The notes under the pieces were generated by a model. The model was not told the origin of the DNA. It searched no databases and saw only the letters and a list, made by a program, of their open reading frames with translations. From Pseudomonadota bacterium (lineage in GTDB: Bacteria; Pseudomonadota; Alphaproteobacteria; Acetobacterales; Acetobacteraceae), in the NCBI GenBank assembly GCA_021781835.1, contig JAJXWD010000001.1, positions 62,001 through 126,000 on the forward strand: a stretch of 64,000 bases of DNA, written 5' to 3'. The stretch's first letter is position 1. Every line of letters starts with the position of its first letter. Below, piece by piece: positions 44,577-53,366 of the stretch. A program made the translations under genes and the position numbers.

Positions 44577-46381
44577 AAGACCCCGAGGCGGCATGGCTGC
44601 GCCCCTATCTGCGCGCCGAATGGCGGGCCTTGTCGCTGGGGGCTGTGGTGACGCTGGCGCGCGCCGGTGGCCTGCTGCTGCTGCCCTGGCCGCTGAAATT
44701 CATCATTGACAATGTGATCTTTCAGCATCGTCTGGCGCACTGGCTGCGCGGCGTGCTGCCAGACCCGGCCACGCACCGCATGGCGCTGCTCGACAGTCTG
44801 GGGCTGATCATGCTGGGGCTGGGCATTGCCGACGCGGCGCTGGTGTTTCTCGGCAACCGCCTGTTCCTCGATGCCGGCCAGCGCATCGTGTTTGCCATAC
44901 GTTTCGATCTCTTCGCGCATTTGCAGCGCCTGTCCCTGGCCTTTCACCGCCGCCAGCGCGCGGGCGAGCTGATGACGCGGCTCAATGGCGATGTCCGCCA
45001 GTTGCAGGATTTCATCACCGCCATCGGCGTCGATCTGTTTCCCCACGCGCTCACCATCGTCGGCATGGCGGCGGTGATGATGCTCATCGACTGGCATTTC
45101 GCGCTCATCGCCCTGTCGCTGGCGCCCGTGCTGGTCTGGATTGCCCAGCATTACGCCACCAGGCTGCGCCACGCCATGCGCCAGGTGCGCCGTTACGAGA
45201 CCACCCTGGCCGGCATGGCGCAGGAGGTGCTCTCGGGCGTGCAGATCGTGCAGGCTTTTGGCCGCGAGCCCCATGAGGACCGGCGCTTCACCCAGCATGC
45301 CGCGCCCAGCCTGGAAGCCGGGCTGTATGCCAATGCCATGCAGTCCCAGTTCGCGCCGGCGATGAATCTGGCCATCGCGGCGGGCACGGGGGCGATTGCC
45401 TGGTATGGGGCGGCGGCGGTGATCGAGGGGCGCCTGACGCCCGGCGAGCTGCTTATCTTTCTGGCTTATCTGCGCGGCATCGCCACGCCGGCGCGCCAGC
45501 TCGCCAAGGGCGGGCGGATTTTTGGCCGCGCGGCGGTGGCCATCGAGCGGATCGGCGAATATCGCGCCGCCCGTTCGAGCGTTACCGATGCGCCCGAGGC
45601 CAGGCCTTTCCCCGGCAGGGCCGCGCGCGTGGAGTTCCGCGAGGTGAGCTTTGGCTACCGCCCCGGGCAGGATGTGCTGCACGGCATTTCCTTTGCCCTC
45701 GCGCCCGGCCAGACCGTGGCGCTGGTGGGGGCCACGGGCTCGGGCAAAAGCACCATCGCCAGCTTGATCCCGCGCTTCTACGACCCCACGGCGGGGGCGG
45801 TGCTGCTCGATGGGCAGGATCTTCGCGGCCTGCGCCTGGCCGATCTGCGCCACCAGGTGGCCCTGGTGCTGCAAGACCCCGTGCTGTTCCAGGCCTCGGT
45901 CTGGGAAAACATCGCCTATGGCCGCGAGGGAGCGGGGCGTGACGAGGCGGTGGCGGCCGCCCGCGCGGTGGGGGTGGAGGGTGTGATCGAGGCCCTGCCC
46001 GATGGGTTTGACACGCTGGTCGCCGAGCGGGGCCACAGCCTCTCGGGCGGGCAGCGCCAATGTGTCGCCATTGCCCGCGCCATGCTGTGCGACGCGCCGG
46101 TGGTGATTTTGGATGAACCCAGCAGCAGCCTGGATGCCGCCACCGAGCGCCGGGTGATGGCGGCGCTCGACCGCCTGACCGCCAACCGGGCGGCGCTGGT
46201 CATCGCCCATCGCCTCTCCACCGTGCGCGCCGCCGACCAGATCCTGGTGCTGGACCAGGGGCGAATCGTGCAGCGCGGCACGCATGAAACCCTGCTGGCC
46301 GAAGCCGGGCCGTATGCCGGGCTCTGGCAGGCCCTGAACGACGACACCGCCACCCCCTCCTCATATCTGGTTGCCCCATGA
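44573..46381 (+). CDS. ABC exporter, fused membrane and ATPase domains (MsbA type)
   Basis: 602-aa half-transporter acting as a homodimer. Residues about 20-320 form six helices with the intracellular coupling region RAGELMTRLNGDVRQLQDFI and VQIVQAFGREPHEDRRF. The ATPase has Walker A LVGATGSGKST, signature HSLSGGQRQCVAIARAM, Walker B PVVILDEPSSSLD and switch His VIAHRLSTVRAAD. Located after three glycosyltransferases, it probably exports or flips their glycolipid or oligosaccharide. Coupled on both sides by ATGA. Confidence 0.92.
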   Translation: MKDPEAAWLRPYLRAEWRALSLGAVVTLARAGGLLLLPWPLKFIIDNVIFQHRLAHWLRGVLPDPATHRMALLDSLGLIMLGLGIADAALVFLGNRLFLDAGQRIVFAIRFDLFAHLQRLSLAFHRRQRAGELMTRLNGDVRQLQDFITAIGVDLFPHALTIVGMAAVMMLIDWHFALIALSLAPVLVWIAQHYATRLRHAMRQVRRYETTLAGMAQEVLSGVQIVQAFGREPHEDRRFTQHAAPSLEAGLYANAMQSQFAPAMNLAIAAGTGAIAWYGAAAVIEGRLTPGELLIFLAYLRGIATPARQLAKGGRIFGRAAVAIERIGEYRAARSSVTDAPEARPFPGRAARVEFREVSFGYRPGQDVLHGISFALAPGQTVALVGATGSGKSTIASLIPRFYDPTAGAVLLDGQDLRGLRLADLRHQVALVLQDPVLFQASVWENIAYGREGAGRDEAVAAARAVGVEGVIEALPDGFDTLVAERGHSLSGGQRQCVAIARAMLCDAPVVILDEPSSSLDAATERRVMAALDRLTANRAALVIAHRLSTVRAADQILVLDQGRIVQRGTHETLLAEAGPYAGLWQALNDDTATPSSYLVAP

Positions 46382-47217
46382 CCCCTGCATCCGCCATGTC
46401 TTCCTGTCTCAAGCTGGCGCTGCTGGCCACAACCCTCGCCGCGCCCTGGCGCTGCGCCCTGGCCGACCCCTGGGTGCCGGCCGCAGGGGATGGCGAGGTG
46501 AAGCCAATGATCCACCTGTTCGAGGGCAACCGGGCGTTTCCGGCGGGCGGCTTCACCAGCGCGACCGTGCCGGCATCGCGCCAAACCTCGACCCAGTACC
46601 GCCTGACCGGCGTGCAGGGCATCGGGGGCGGGTTTTCGATCGAGTATGATCTGCGCGGCGCCCGCCTGCGCGACCTCGCCAATGTGCACCATGTCCCGAC
46701 ACCCCGCGTTTCCTCGGGCCTTGAGGATGAGGAAATCGGCCTGAATTACGGGCTGATGCAACGGCCCGCTTTCGAGGCTTACACCACGTTCAACGTGCTC
46801 ATCCCGGCCGGGCGGAGCAAGGCGGTGCCAGCGCTTGGCACCGGCCGCTGGGCCGCCGAGCCGGATTTTCAGGCCGGGCTCGCGGGCGGGTGGGGCTATG
46901 TCACGCTCCTTGCCGGGCCGCGCGTTTTTCTCGACGGCAACGCCACCCAGCTGCGCGCCACGCTCGACCTCTCGGTGCGGGTGACGCACCGGATTTCGGT
47001 GATCGGCGAACTGTTCGCGGTCAAGACACTCAAGCAGGGCGCGGTCATCGCGCCGGGCGCGCAGGGCGAGCTTTACAATCTCATACGCCCGGCGGTGGGC
47101 GTGTCCTTGCAGGTCACGCCGCGGCTGCGGCCTTTCCTGCTTTATGAAGTCAACGTCGCGGGGGAGGGTCTCCATGCGGGCAGCCAAGTCGAGCTGGGCA
47201 TTGCGCTCCATTACTGA
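46378..47217 (+). CDS. Outer-membrane beta-barrel protein in the glycan operon
   Basis: 279-aa exported protein. Signal peptide to about residue 30 (LALLATTLAAPWRCALA), then beta strands (STQYRLTGVQGIGGGFSIEY, AYTTFNVLIPAGRSK, LGTGRWAAEPDFQAGLAGGW, DLSVRVTHRISVIGEL) and a final VELGIALHY. Shares the mid-barrel 'LP.G....LGTGR' pattern with the protein at 39660. No porin or export family is certain. Position inside the glycosyltransferase-ABC operon suggests a role in getting the product through the outer membrane (inference). Confidence 0.72.
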   Translation: MTPASAMSSCLKLALLATTLAAPWRCALADPWVPAAGDGEVKPMIHLFEGNRAFPAGGFTSATVPASRQTSTQYRLTGVQGIGGGFSIEYDLRGARLRDLANVHHVPTPRVSSGLEDEEIGLNYGLMQRPAFEAYTTFNVLIPAGRSKAVPALGTGRWAAEPDFQAGLAGGWGYVTLLAGPRVFLDGNATQLRATLDLSVRVTHRISVIGELFAVKTLKQGAVIAPGAQGELYNLIRPAVGVSLQVTPRLRPFLLYEVNVAGEGLHAGSQVELGIALHY

Positions 47218-47818
47218 ACCCCCGGCCGGCCGGCTGCTGCTGTTTGCACGGCACGGGCGCACGGACTGGATGCAGGAGGGGCGCTACCAGGGCCGCAGCA
47301 ACCCGCCGCTTTCCGCGCCCGGGCATGAGGAGGCGCGCCGGCTGGCCGAGAGCCTGCGTGGCCAGAGCCTGGCGGCCATTTACACCAGCCCGCTGCTCCG
47401 CGCTTACGAGACAGCGTGCCATGTCGCGCGGGTGCACCCGCATGTGCCGTTTCACGCCGATGAGCGGCTGACCGAAATCGGGTTTGGCGAATGGGAGGGG
47501 CGGACACAGGCGGAAATCCGCGCCACCACGCCCGAGGCGCTGCGCCGCTGGAAACGCGACCCCGGCGGCATGCGCTTTCCCGGCGGCGAAACGCTGGGCG
47601 AGGCCCGTGCCCGGCTGCATGAGTTTCTCTCTGCCTTGCCTGAACATGGCGGCCCCGCGCTGGTGGTGACCCATGCGGGCATCATCCGCCTTGCCCACCT
47701 GGAGGCCGATGGCCGCGACATTGGCTGTTTTCGGACCATCGCGGTGAACCCGGCGGGCGTGACGCGCCTTGCCCTCGCCCGCATGGCGGCTTTGTCAACT
47801 TCAGAACCTGTGGAGTAA
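47174..47818 (+). CDS. Histidine phosphatase (phosphoglycerate mutase-like)
   Basis: 214-aa enzyme of the His-phosphatase superfamily. RHG motif LLLFARHGRTDWMQEGRYQG, then YTSPLLRAYETACHVA, ERLTEIGFGEWEGRTQ and the second catalytic His in ALVVTHAGIIRLAHLE. ATG at 47174 is preceded by GGAGGG and overlaps the barrel gene by 44 nt. Similar enzymes dephosphorylate sugar phosphates or nucleotides such as alpha-ribazole-P; in this operon a sugar phosphate is plausible. Confidence 0.88.
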   Translation: MRAAKSSWALRSITEPPAGRLLLFARHGRTDWMQEGRYQGRSNPPLSAPGHEEARRLAESLRGQSLAAIYTSPLLRAYETACHVARVHPHVPFHADERLTEIGFGEWEGRTQAEIRATTPEALRRWKRDPGGMRFPGGETLGEARARLHEFLSALPEHGGPALVVTHAGIIRLAHLEADGRDIGCFRTIAVNPAGVTRLALARMAALSTSEPVE

Positions 47819-47822
47819 TGCG

Positions 47823-49190
47823 ATGCGCATCGTTATGATCGGCGCCGGATATGTTGGACTTGTCTCGGGCGCCTGCTTCGCGAGCCTGGGCACCGATGTC
47901 ATCATCGTGGAAAAAGACCCGGCGCGGCTTGCCGCGCTGCGCGAGGGGCGGATGCCCATTTACGAGCCGGGGCTGGAGCGGATGGTGGCGGCGTGCACCG
48001 CGAGCGGGCATTTACGCTTTGAAACCGCCCTGGACACGGCCCTGCCCGGCGCCGACGCGGTGTTTTTGGCGGTCGGCACGCCGTCTCGCCGGGGCGATGG
48101 CCATGCCGATCTCAGCCATGTGTTCGCCGCGGCCGCCGAGGTGGCGGCGGCGCTCAGCGCGCCAACCGTGCTCGTGACCAAATCGACGGTGCCGGTGGGC
48201 ACCGGCCGGCGGCTGAGCCAGATGATGCACGAGCTGCGCCCCGATCTTGCCGTGTACATCGCCTCCAACCCCGAATTTCTGCGCGAGGGCAGCGCGATCG
48301 AGGATTTCTTGCGGCCGGACCGCATTGTCGTCGGCACCGAGAGCGCCCATGCGCGCGACGTGCTGCGCGCGCTTTACCGCCCGCTCACGCCCGCGGGCGG
48401 GGCGGTGCTGTGCACGGGCCAGGAAACCGCCGAGCTGATCAAATACGCAACCAACGCCTTTCTGGCGATGAAGATCACCTTCGCCAACGAAATGGCCGAT
48501 CTTTGCGAGCAGGTCGGCGCCGATATTCATGAGCTGGCGCACGGCATGGGGCAGGATGGCCGCATCGGGCCGAAATTTTTGCAGCCCGGCCCCGGTTTTG
48601 GCGGCTCGTGCTTCCCCAAGGACACCCAGGCGCTCATGCGCATCGCGCAGGATGCCCAGGCGCCGTCGCGGCTGGTTGAAACCGTGGTGGCCGTGAACGA
48701 CGCGCGCAAGGCGGCGATGGCCGGGCGGATTCTCAAGGCGTTCGGCGGTACGGTGAGGCGGCGGCGGATCGCGGTGCTGGGCCTCACCTTCAAGCCCGAG
48801 ACCGACGATATGCGGGAATCGCCAGCACTCCCGATCCTGCACCGCCTGGCGGAGCTGGGGGCCGAGATCGTCGCCTACGACCCCGCCGGGATGGCGCAGG
48901 CGCAGGCGCTGTTGCCCGAGAGCATCATCTACGCCGCCAGCGCCGAACAGGCGTTGAGTGGGGCGGATGGAGCCGTGCTGATCACGGAGTGGAGCGAGTT
49001 CCGCGCCCTCGACCCGGCATGGCTGGCCCGGACCATGCGTGGGCGCGTGGTGGTCGATTTGCGCAACGTCTTCGACCCCGCGGCCATGCAGGGCGCGGGG
49101 CTGGAGCATCATGCCATCGGCCGCCCGGCGTCCCTACGCCAGTTGGCCCAGGAGGAGTTTACCGAGCCTTATTGCGCGGCCGCCGAATAG
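47823..49190 (+). CDS. ugd: UDP-glucose 6-dehydrogenase
   Basis: 455-aa enzyme making UDP-glucuronate. Rossmann motif IGAGYVGLVSGACFA at residue 7, VGTPSRRGDGHADLSHV, STVPVGTG, NPEFLREGSAIEDFLRPDRI, and the catalytic Cys263 in GPGFGGSCFPKDTQAL. The C-terminal domain has LTFKPETDDMRESPALPIL. Full length. It lies 4 nt after the phosphatase and gives the operon its own acidic sugar donor, arguing that the exported glycan contains glucuronate or a derivative. Confidence 0.95.
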   Translation: MRIVMIGAGYVGLVSGACFASLGTDVIIVEKDPARLAALREGRMPIYEPGLERMVAACTASGHLRFETALDTALPGADAVFLAVGTPSRRGDGHADLSHVFAAAAEVAAALSAPTVLVTKSTVPVGTGRRLSQMMHELRPDLAVYIASNPEFLREGSAIEDFLRPDRIVVGTESAHARDVLRALYRPLTPAGGAVLCTGQETAELIKYATNAFLAMKITFANEMADLCEQVGADIHELAHGMGQDGRIGPKFLQPGPGFGGSCFPKDTQALMRIAQDAQAPSRLVETVVAVNDARKAAMAGRILKAFGGTVRRRRIAVLGLTFKPETDDMRESPALPILHRLAELGAEIVAYDPAGMAQAQALLPESIIYAASAEQALSGADGAVLITEWSEFRALDPAWLARTMRGRVVVDLRNVFDPAAMQGAGLEHHAIGRPASLRQLAQEEFTEPYCAAAE

Positions 49191-49219
49191 CCGAGCCGCC
49201 GGCGTTGCGGGCCCCCATT

Positions 49220-49915
49220 TCAGGCTAATGTGCCAAACAGCCGGCCGATGCCGGTGGTGGTGGCCATGGCCAGGGCGCCCCAAAACGTGACCCTCAAGGC
49301 CGGCTTGAGCATGGGCGCCCCGCCCGCCTTGGCGCCAATAGCCCCCAATAGCGCCAAAAACATCAGCGCGCCCGCGCCGATGCCCGGCATAAGCCACGCC
49401 ATGGGCAAAAGAGCGGCCAGCAGCAGCGGCGCCGCCGCGCCGGTGGAAAACATGACCGCCGAGGCCAGCGCCGCCTGGATGGGGTTTGCGCCGGTCAACT
49501 CGGAAATTCCCAGCTCATCGCGCGCATGGGCGGCCAGGGCATCATGCCCCATGAGCTGCACCGCGACCGCGCGGGCCAGCTCGGGCGCCACCCCGCGCGC
49601 CTGATAGATCTGCGCCAGCTCCGCCACCTCGAACTCATGGTCCGCGGCCAGCTCGTGGCGCTCCTTGGCCAGGGCCGCGCCTTCGGTATCCGCCTGGGAA
49701 CTGACCGAGACATACTCGCCAGCGGCCATGGCCATGGCGCCCGCCACCAGCCCGGCAACCCCGGCCACCAGCGCATCATGACGCAGCCCGCCGGCGGACA
49801 CGACCCCCAAAATCAGGCTGGCCGTGGAGATGATGCCGTCATTGGCGCCCAAAACGGCGGCGCGCAGCCAGCCGGTGCGTTCGATCAAATGGTTTTCGGC
49901 ATGCGGGTGCTGCAT
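49220..49915 (-). CDS. VIT1/CCC1-family iron/manganese transporter
   Basis: 231-aa membrane protein of the vacuolar-iron-transporter family, which exports or sequesters Fe2+ or Mn2+. Helix 1 has LRAAVLGANDGIISTASLIL and helix 2 GLVAGAMAMAAGEYVSVSSQ, the metal-binding family signatures. A charged cytoplasmic region (TEGAALAKERHELAADHEFE) follows, then three more helices. ATG at 49915 is preferred since AGGGGA lies 6 nt upstream; ATG at 49921 abuts that site. Divergent from the P-type ATPase gene and convergent with ugd. Confidence 0.92.
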   Translation of the reverse strand: MQHPHAENHLIERTGWLRAAVLGANDGIISTASLILGVVSAGGLRHDALVAGVAGLVAGAMAMAAGEYVSVSSQADTEGAALAKERHELAADHEFEVAELAQIYQARGVAPELARAVAVQLMGHDALAAHARDELGISELTGANPIQAALASAVMFSTGAAAPLLLAALLPMAWLMPGIGAGALMFLALLGAIGAKAGGAPMLKPALRVTFWGALAMATTTGIGRLFGTLA

Positions 49916-50050
49916 TGTCATTCCCCTGTTCCGGTTGCCCCCAGCATAGAGCCGCGCCCGGCGCCGGGCCTTGCGCTATCTCAAGGCATTATGCGCGTGT
50001 TTGCCGTAATGACCAATGGCGCGGCGGAGGCCGCGATGCCAGGAGGGGTG

Positions 50051-52597
50051 ATGTCAGGAGCGGCCACCGCGCAAGCTGGCGCCGGCCTTTCCCAGGCCGA
50101 GGCGCTGGCGCGGCTGCGGCGGGACGGCCCAAACGAGCTGCCCCAGGACCGGCGGCGGCGCTTGGCGCCTATTGTGTGGGAGGCGCTGCGCGAGCCGATG
50201 CTGCAATTGCTGCTGGCGGCGGGGGGTATCTACCTCGTGCTGGGTAATCGCGCGGAAGCCCTGATGCTGCTCGGCTTTGCCGTGCTCAATGTGGTGATGG
50301 TCGTGGTGCAGGAGGCGCGCACGGAAACCGCGCTGGCGGCGCTACGCGAGCTGGCAGCCCCACGGGCGCTGGTTTGGCGCGATGGCGCCCAAAGCCAAAT
50401 CCCGGCGCGCGAGCTGGTGGCGGGCGATGTCATCCGCCTCTCGGAAGGCGAGCGCGTGCCGGCCGATGCCGTGCTGCAAGAAGCCGCCGCCCTGCAGGCC
50501 GACGAGGCATTGCTGACCGGCGAATCCGTGCCTGTGCGCAAACAGGCTGGCGGCGGGCAGGCCGCGCGTGCCGAACCGGGCGGCGAGGCGACGGCTTATG
50601 TCTGGGCGGGCAGCCTGATTACGGGCGGCAGCGGCGTGGCGCGTGTCTGCGCCACCGGGCCGCGCACCGCCATCGGGCGCATCGGCCATGCGCTGGGCGG
50701 CGTGGAGGCCGCGCCCCCGCCCCTGCAAACGCAAATGCGGCGGCTGGTGTGGCTGTTCGCGGCGGCGGGCATTGGGGCCTCGCTCCTCCTGACCGTGGCC
50801 TACGGCCTGCTGCACGGGCACTGGCTGCAGGCGGTGCTGGGCGGCATCACCCTGGCGATGGCCACGCTGCCCGAGGAATTTCCGCTGGTGCTGACGATTT
50901 TTCTGGTGCTGGGCGCGTGGCGCATGTCGCGCCGGCATGTGCTGGCCCGGCGCGGCGCGGCCATCGAGGCGCTGGGCACCGCCACGCTGCTCTGCACCGA
51001 CAAGACCGGCACGCTGACACAAAACCGCATGTCGGTGGCCAGGCTGGCGGTGGGCGCCGAGACGCTGACGCTAACGCCCGAAACCAGCGCGCTGCCCGAA
51101 ACCTTCCACGCGCTGGTGGAAACCGCCATACTGGCCAGCCGCCCGGATCCGTTCGACCCGATGGAGCAGGCCTTTCACGCGCTGGGGCGGCGCAGCCTGG
51201 CCGGCAGCGGCCATCTGCACGCGGGTTGGACGATGGCGCGTGACTACCCGGTGCAGCCGGACATGCTGGCCATGTCGCAGGCCTGGCCGGGCACGGCGCC
51301 CGGCACCTATCTCATCGCCGCTAAAGGCGCGCCGGAGGCCATTGCCGATCTTTGCCACCTGGAGGAGCCGGCGCTGGCGGCGCTCCGGCGCGGCGTGGCG
51401 GAAATGGCGGCGGCGGGCCTGCGCGTGCTGGCCGTGGCCAGGGGCGCGCATGCGGGGCCGGACTGGCCGGCCAGCCAGCATGAATTCGCCTTCACCCTGC
51501 TCGGGCTGGCCGGGCTGGCCGACCCGCTGCGCCCCGGCGTGCCGGCGGCCGTGGCGGCCTGCCGGAGCGCGGGCATAGATGTGGCCATGATTACCGGTGA
51601 CCACCCGGCGACGGCGCGGGCCATTGCCCAGCAGGCCGGTATAGCGGCCGGCGCCGTGCTTACCGGGGCGGAGATGGCGCGGCTTGACGACACGGCACTG
51701 CGAGAGGCGGTGCGGACAACGCGCCTGTTCGCGCGCGTGCTGCCCGAGCAGAAGCTGCGGCTGGTGCAGGCCTTTGCCGCCAATGGCGAGGTGGTGGCGA
51801 TGACGGGCGACGGCGTCAACGACGCGCCCTCTCTCAAGGCCGCGCATATCGGCATCGCCATGGGCGGCAGGGGCACCGATGTTGCCCGCGAGGCGGCCGC
51901 CCTGGTGCTGCTGGACGATGATTTCACCAGTCTGGTCGCCGCCATCAGGCTTGGCCGGCGGATCGACGCCAATTTGCGCAAGGCGTTTTCCTATATCCTG
52001 GCCGTGCATGTGCCGGTTGCCGGCATGGCGCTGATTCCCGTGCTGCTGGGCTGGCCGCTGATGCTCGGCCCCGTGCATGTGGTGTTTCTGGAAATGATCA
52101 TCGACCCCGCCTCCTCGATTGTGTTCGAGGCCGAGCCGGAGGCGGCGTCCATCATGTCCGCCCCGCCGCGCCGGCCCGGCGCGCCCTTGTTCAGCCTCGG
52201 CCTGCTCGCGGGCGGCGTGCTGCAAGGGGCAACCGTGCTGGCGGCCGCCATGCTGGTGTTTGCGCTGGGTACCCAAGGCGGGGGCGATGAAAGCACCGGC
52301 CGCGCCATGGCGTTCATCACGCTGGTGGCCGGCAATCTCGGGCTGGTGCTCAGCAACAAGATGCTGGGCGGCGGCGCCCTGGCGGCGATCGGGCGGCCAA
52401 ACACGGCGCTCGCCATGGTCGCGGCGGGTGCCGTGCTGGCGCTCGGGCTGACGCTTTGGGTGCCCTGGCTGCGCGCGCTGTTCGGCTTTCCGGCCTTGCC
52501 CGCGGGCCAAATGGCCGTGGCGCTGCTGGCCGGTCTGGCCAGCATGGCGCTGAACATGGCCGCGCTCGGGCTTTGGCAGGCAAGGCGCGCGCGGTGA
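50051..52597 (+). CDS. Cation-transporting P-type ATPase (Ca2+/P2-like)
   Basis: 848-aa P-type ATPase. N-terminal GLSQAEALARLRRDGPNELP matches the cation-ATPase N domain; actuator TGES at 156-159; phosphorylation Asp in DKTGTLTQN at 317; hinge MTGDGVNDAPSLKAAHIGIA. Helix 4 has ATLPEEFPLVLTIFLVLG; the PEEFP motif groups with P2-type Ca2+/Mn2+ pumps rather than P1B heavy-metal pumps, which have CPC or SPC. No N-terminal metal-binding domain. ATG at 50051 has AGGAGG upstream; the longer frame overlaps the VIT gene and is not credible. Ion not determined. Confidence 0.9.
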   Translation: MSGAATAQAGAGLSQAEALARLRRDGPNELPQDRRRRLAPIVWEALREPMLQLLLAAGGIYLVLGNRAEALMLLGFAVLNVVMVVVQEARTETALAALRELAAPRALVWRDGAQSQIPARELVAGDVIRLSEGERVPADAVLQEAAALQADEALLTGESVPVRKQAGGGQAARAEPGGEATAYVWAGSLITGGSGVARVCATGPRTAIGRIGHALGGVEAAPPPLQTQMRRLVWLFAAAGIGASLLLTVAYGLLHGHWLQAVLGGITLAMATLPEEFPLVLTIFLVLGAWRMSRRHVLARRGAAIEALGTATLLCTDKTGTLTQNRMSVARLAVGAETLTLTPETSALPETFHALVETAILASRPDPFDPMEQAFHALGRRSLAGSGHLHAGWTMARDYPVQPDMLAMSQAWPGTAPGTYLIAAKGAPEAIADLCHLEEPALAALRRGVAEMAAAGLRVLAVARGAHAGPDWPASQHEFAFTLLGLAGLADPLRPGVPAAVAACRSAGIDVAMITGDHPATARAIAQQAGIAAGAVLTGAEMARLDDTALREAVRTTRLFARVLPEQKLRLVQAFAANGEVVAMTGDGVNDAPSLKAAHIGIAMGGRGTDVAREAAALVLLDDDFTSLVAAIRLGRRIDANLRKAFSYILAVHVPVAGMALIPVLLGWPLMLGPVHVVFLEMIIDPASSIVFEAEPEAASIMSAPPRRPGAPLFSLGLLAGGVLQGATVLAAAMLVFALGTQGGGDESTGRAMAFITLVAGNLGLVLSNKMLGGGALAAIGRPNTALAMVAAGAVLALGLTLWVPWLRALFGFPALPAGQMAVALLAGLASMALNMAALGLWQARRAR

Positions 52598-52694
52598 GGC
52601 GTGAAAGCATCTTGTCTGTTCATGCCCGGCGTTTCAAAAGCGTTTGCGACGGGCGGGGCCTGGGCCCGGCCAAACTCTCCGAAGAGTGCGGGCG

Positions 52695-53366
52695 ATGCGA
52701 GTTTTGCTGGTCGAAGACGAGGAAAAGACCATTGGCTACCTCACCAGGGGCCTGTCTGAAAATGGCCATGCCGTGGAGGCGGTGCGCAACGGCGCCGACG
52801 CGCTGGAGCTGGCGCTGCATTATGAGTTCGATGCCATCATCCTCGATGTGATGCTGCCCGGGCTGGATGGCTGGGAGGTGCTCAAGCGCCTGCGCGCCGC
52901 CGGGCGGGCGACGCCGGTGCTGTTTCTCACCGCCCGCGACCATGTGGAGGACCGGGTGCGCGGCTTTGACCTGGGCGCCAATGACTATCTCATCAAGCCC
53001 TTCGCCTTCGCCGAGCTTCTGGCCCGGCTGCGCAATCTGGCGCGTCTGCCCAAGGCGGCGCCGGGCGGCGGCCTGCTGGTGGTGGGGGATCTGGAGATCG
53101 ACACGCTACGCCACCGCGTTACCCGCGCCGGACAAGGCTTGCAGCTCACCGCCAAGGAGTACGCGCTGCTGCTGCTGCTGGCGCGCAACCAGGGCCGGGT
53201 GCTCTCGCGCACCCTGATTGCCGAGGCCATCTGGGGTCTGTTTTACGACCAGCACTCAAACGCCGTGGACGCGCTGGTGCGCCGCCTGCGCGCCAAGCTG
53301 GACACGCCCTTCGCAACCGCGCTGCTGCACACCATCCGCGGCACCGGCTATGTGCTCGATCCATGA
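52695..53366 (+). CDS. OmpR-family response regulator (CusR/CopR-like)
   Basis: 223-aa two-domain regulator. Receiver with acidic pair E7-D8, phospho-acceptor D51 in AIILDVMLPGLDGWEVLKRL and Lys in NDYLIKPFAFAELLARL. DNA-binding winged helix in LTAKEYALLLLLARNQGRVL and SNAVDALVRRLRAKLD. Whole-length similarity is to heavy-metal regulators. ATG at 52695; its stop overlaps the kinase start (ATGA). A CusR-box-like site lies at 54778. Confidence 0.93.
   Translation: MRVLLVEDEEKTIGYLTRGLSENGHAVEAVRNGADALELALHYEFDAIILDVMLPGLDGWEVLKRLRAAGRATPVLFLTARDHVEDRVRGFDLGANDYLIKPFAFAELLARLRNLARLPKAAPGGGLLVVGDLEIDTLRHRVTRAGQGLQLTAKEYALLLLLARNQGRVLSRTLIAEAIWGLFYDQHSNAVDALVRRLRAKLDTPFATALLHTIRGTGYVLDP

Noticed and set aside
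49526-50050. N-terminal extension of the P-type ATPase by about 175 residues
   Set aside because: It runs antisense through the VIT gene, has no ATPase family similarity, and a strong AGGAGG site precedes ATG 50051.
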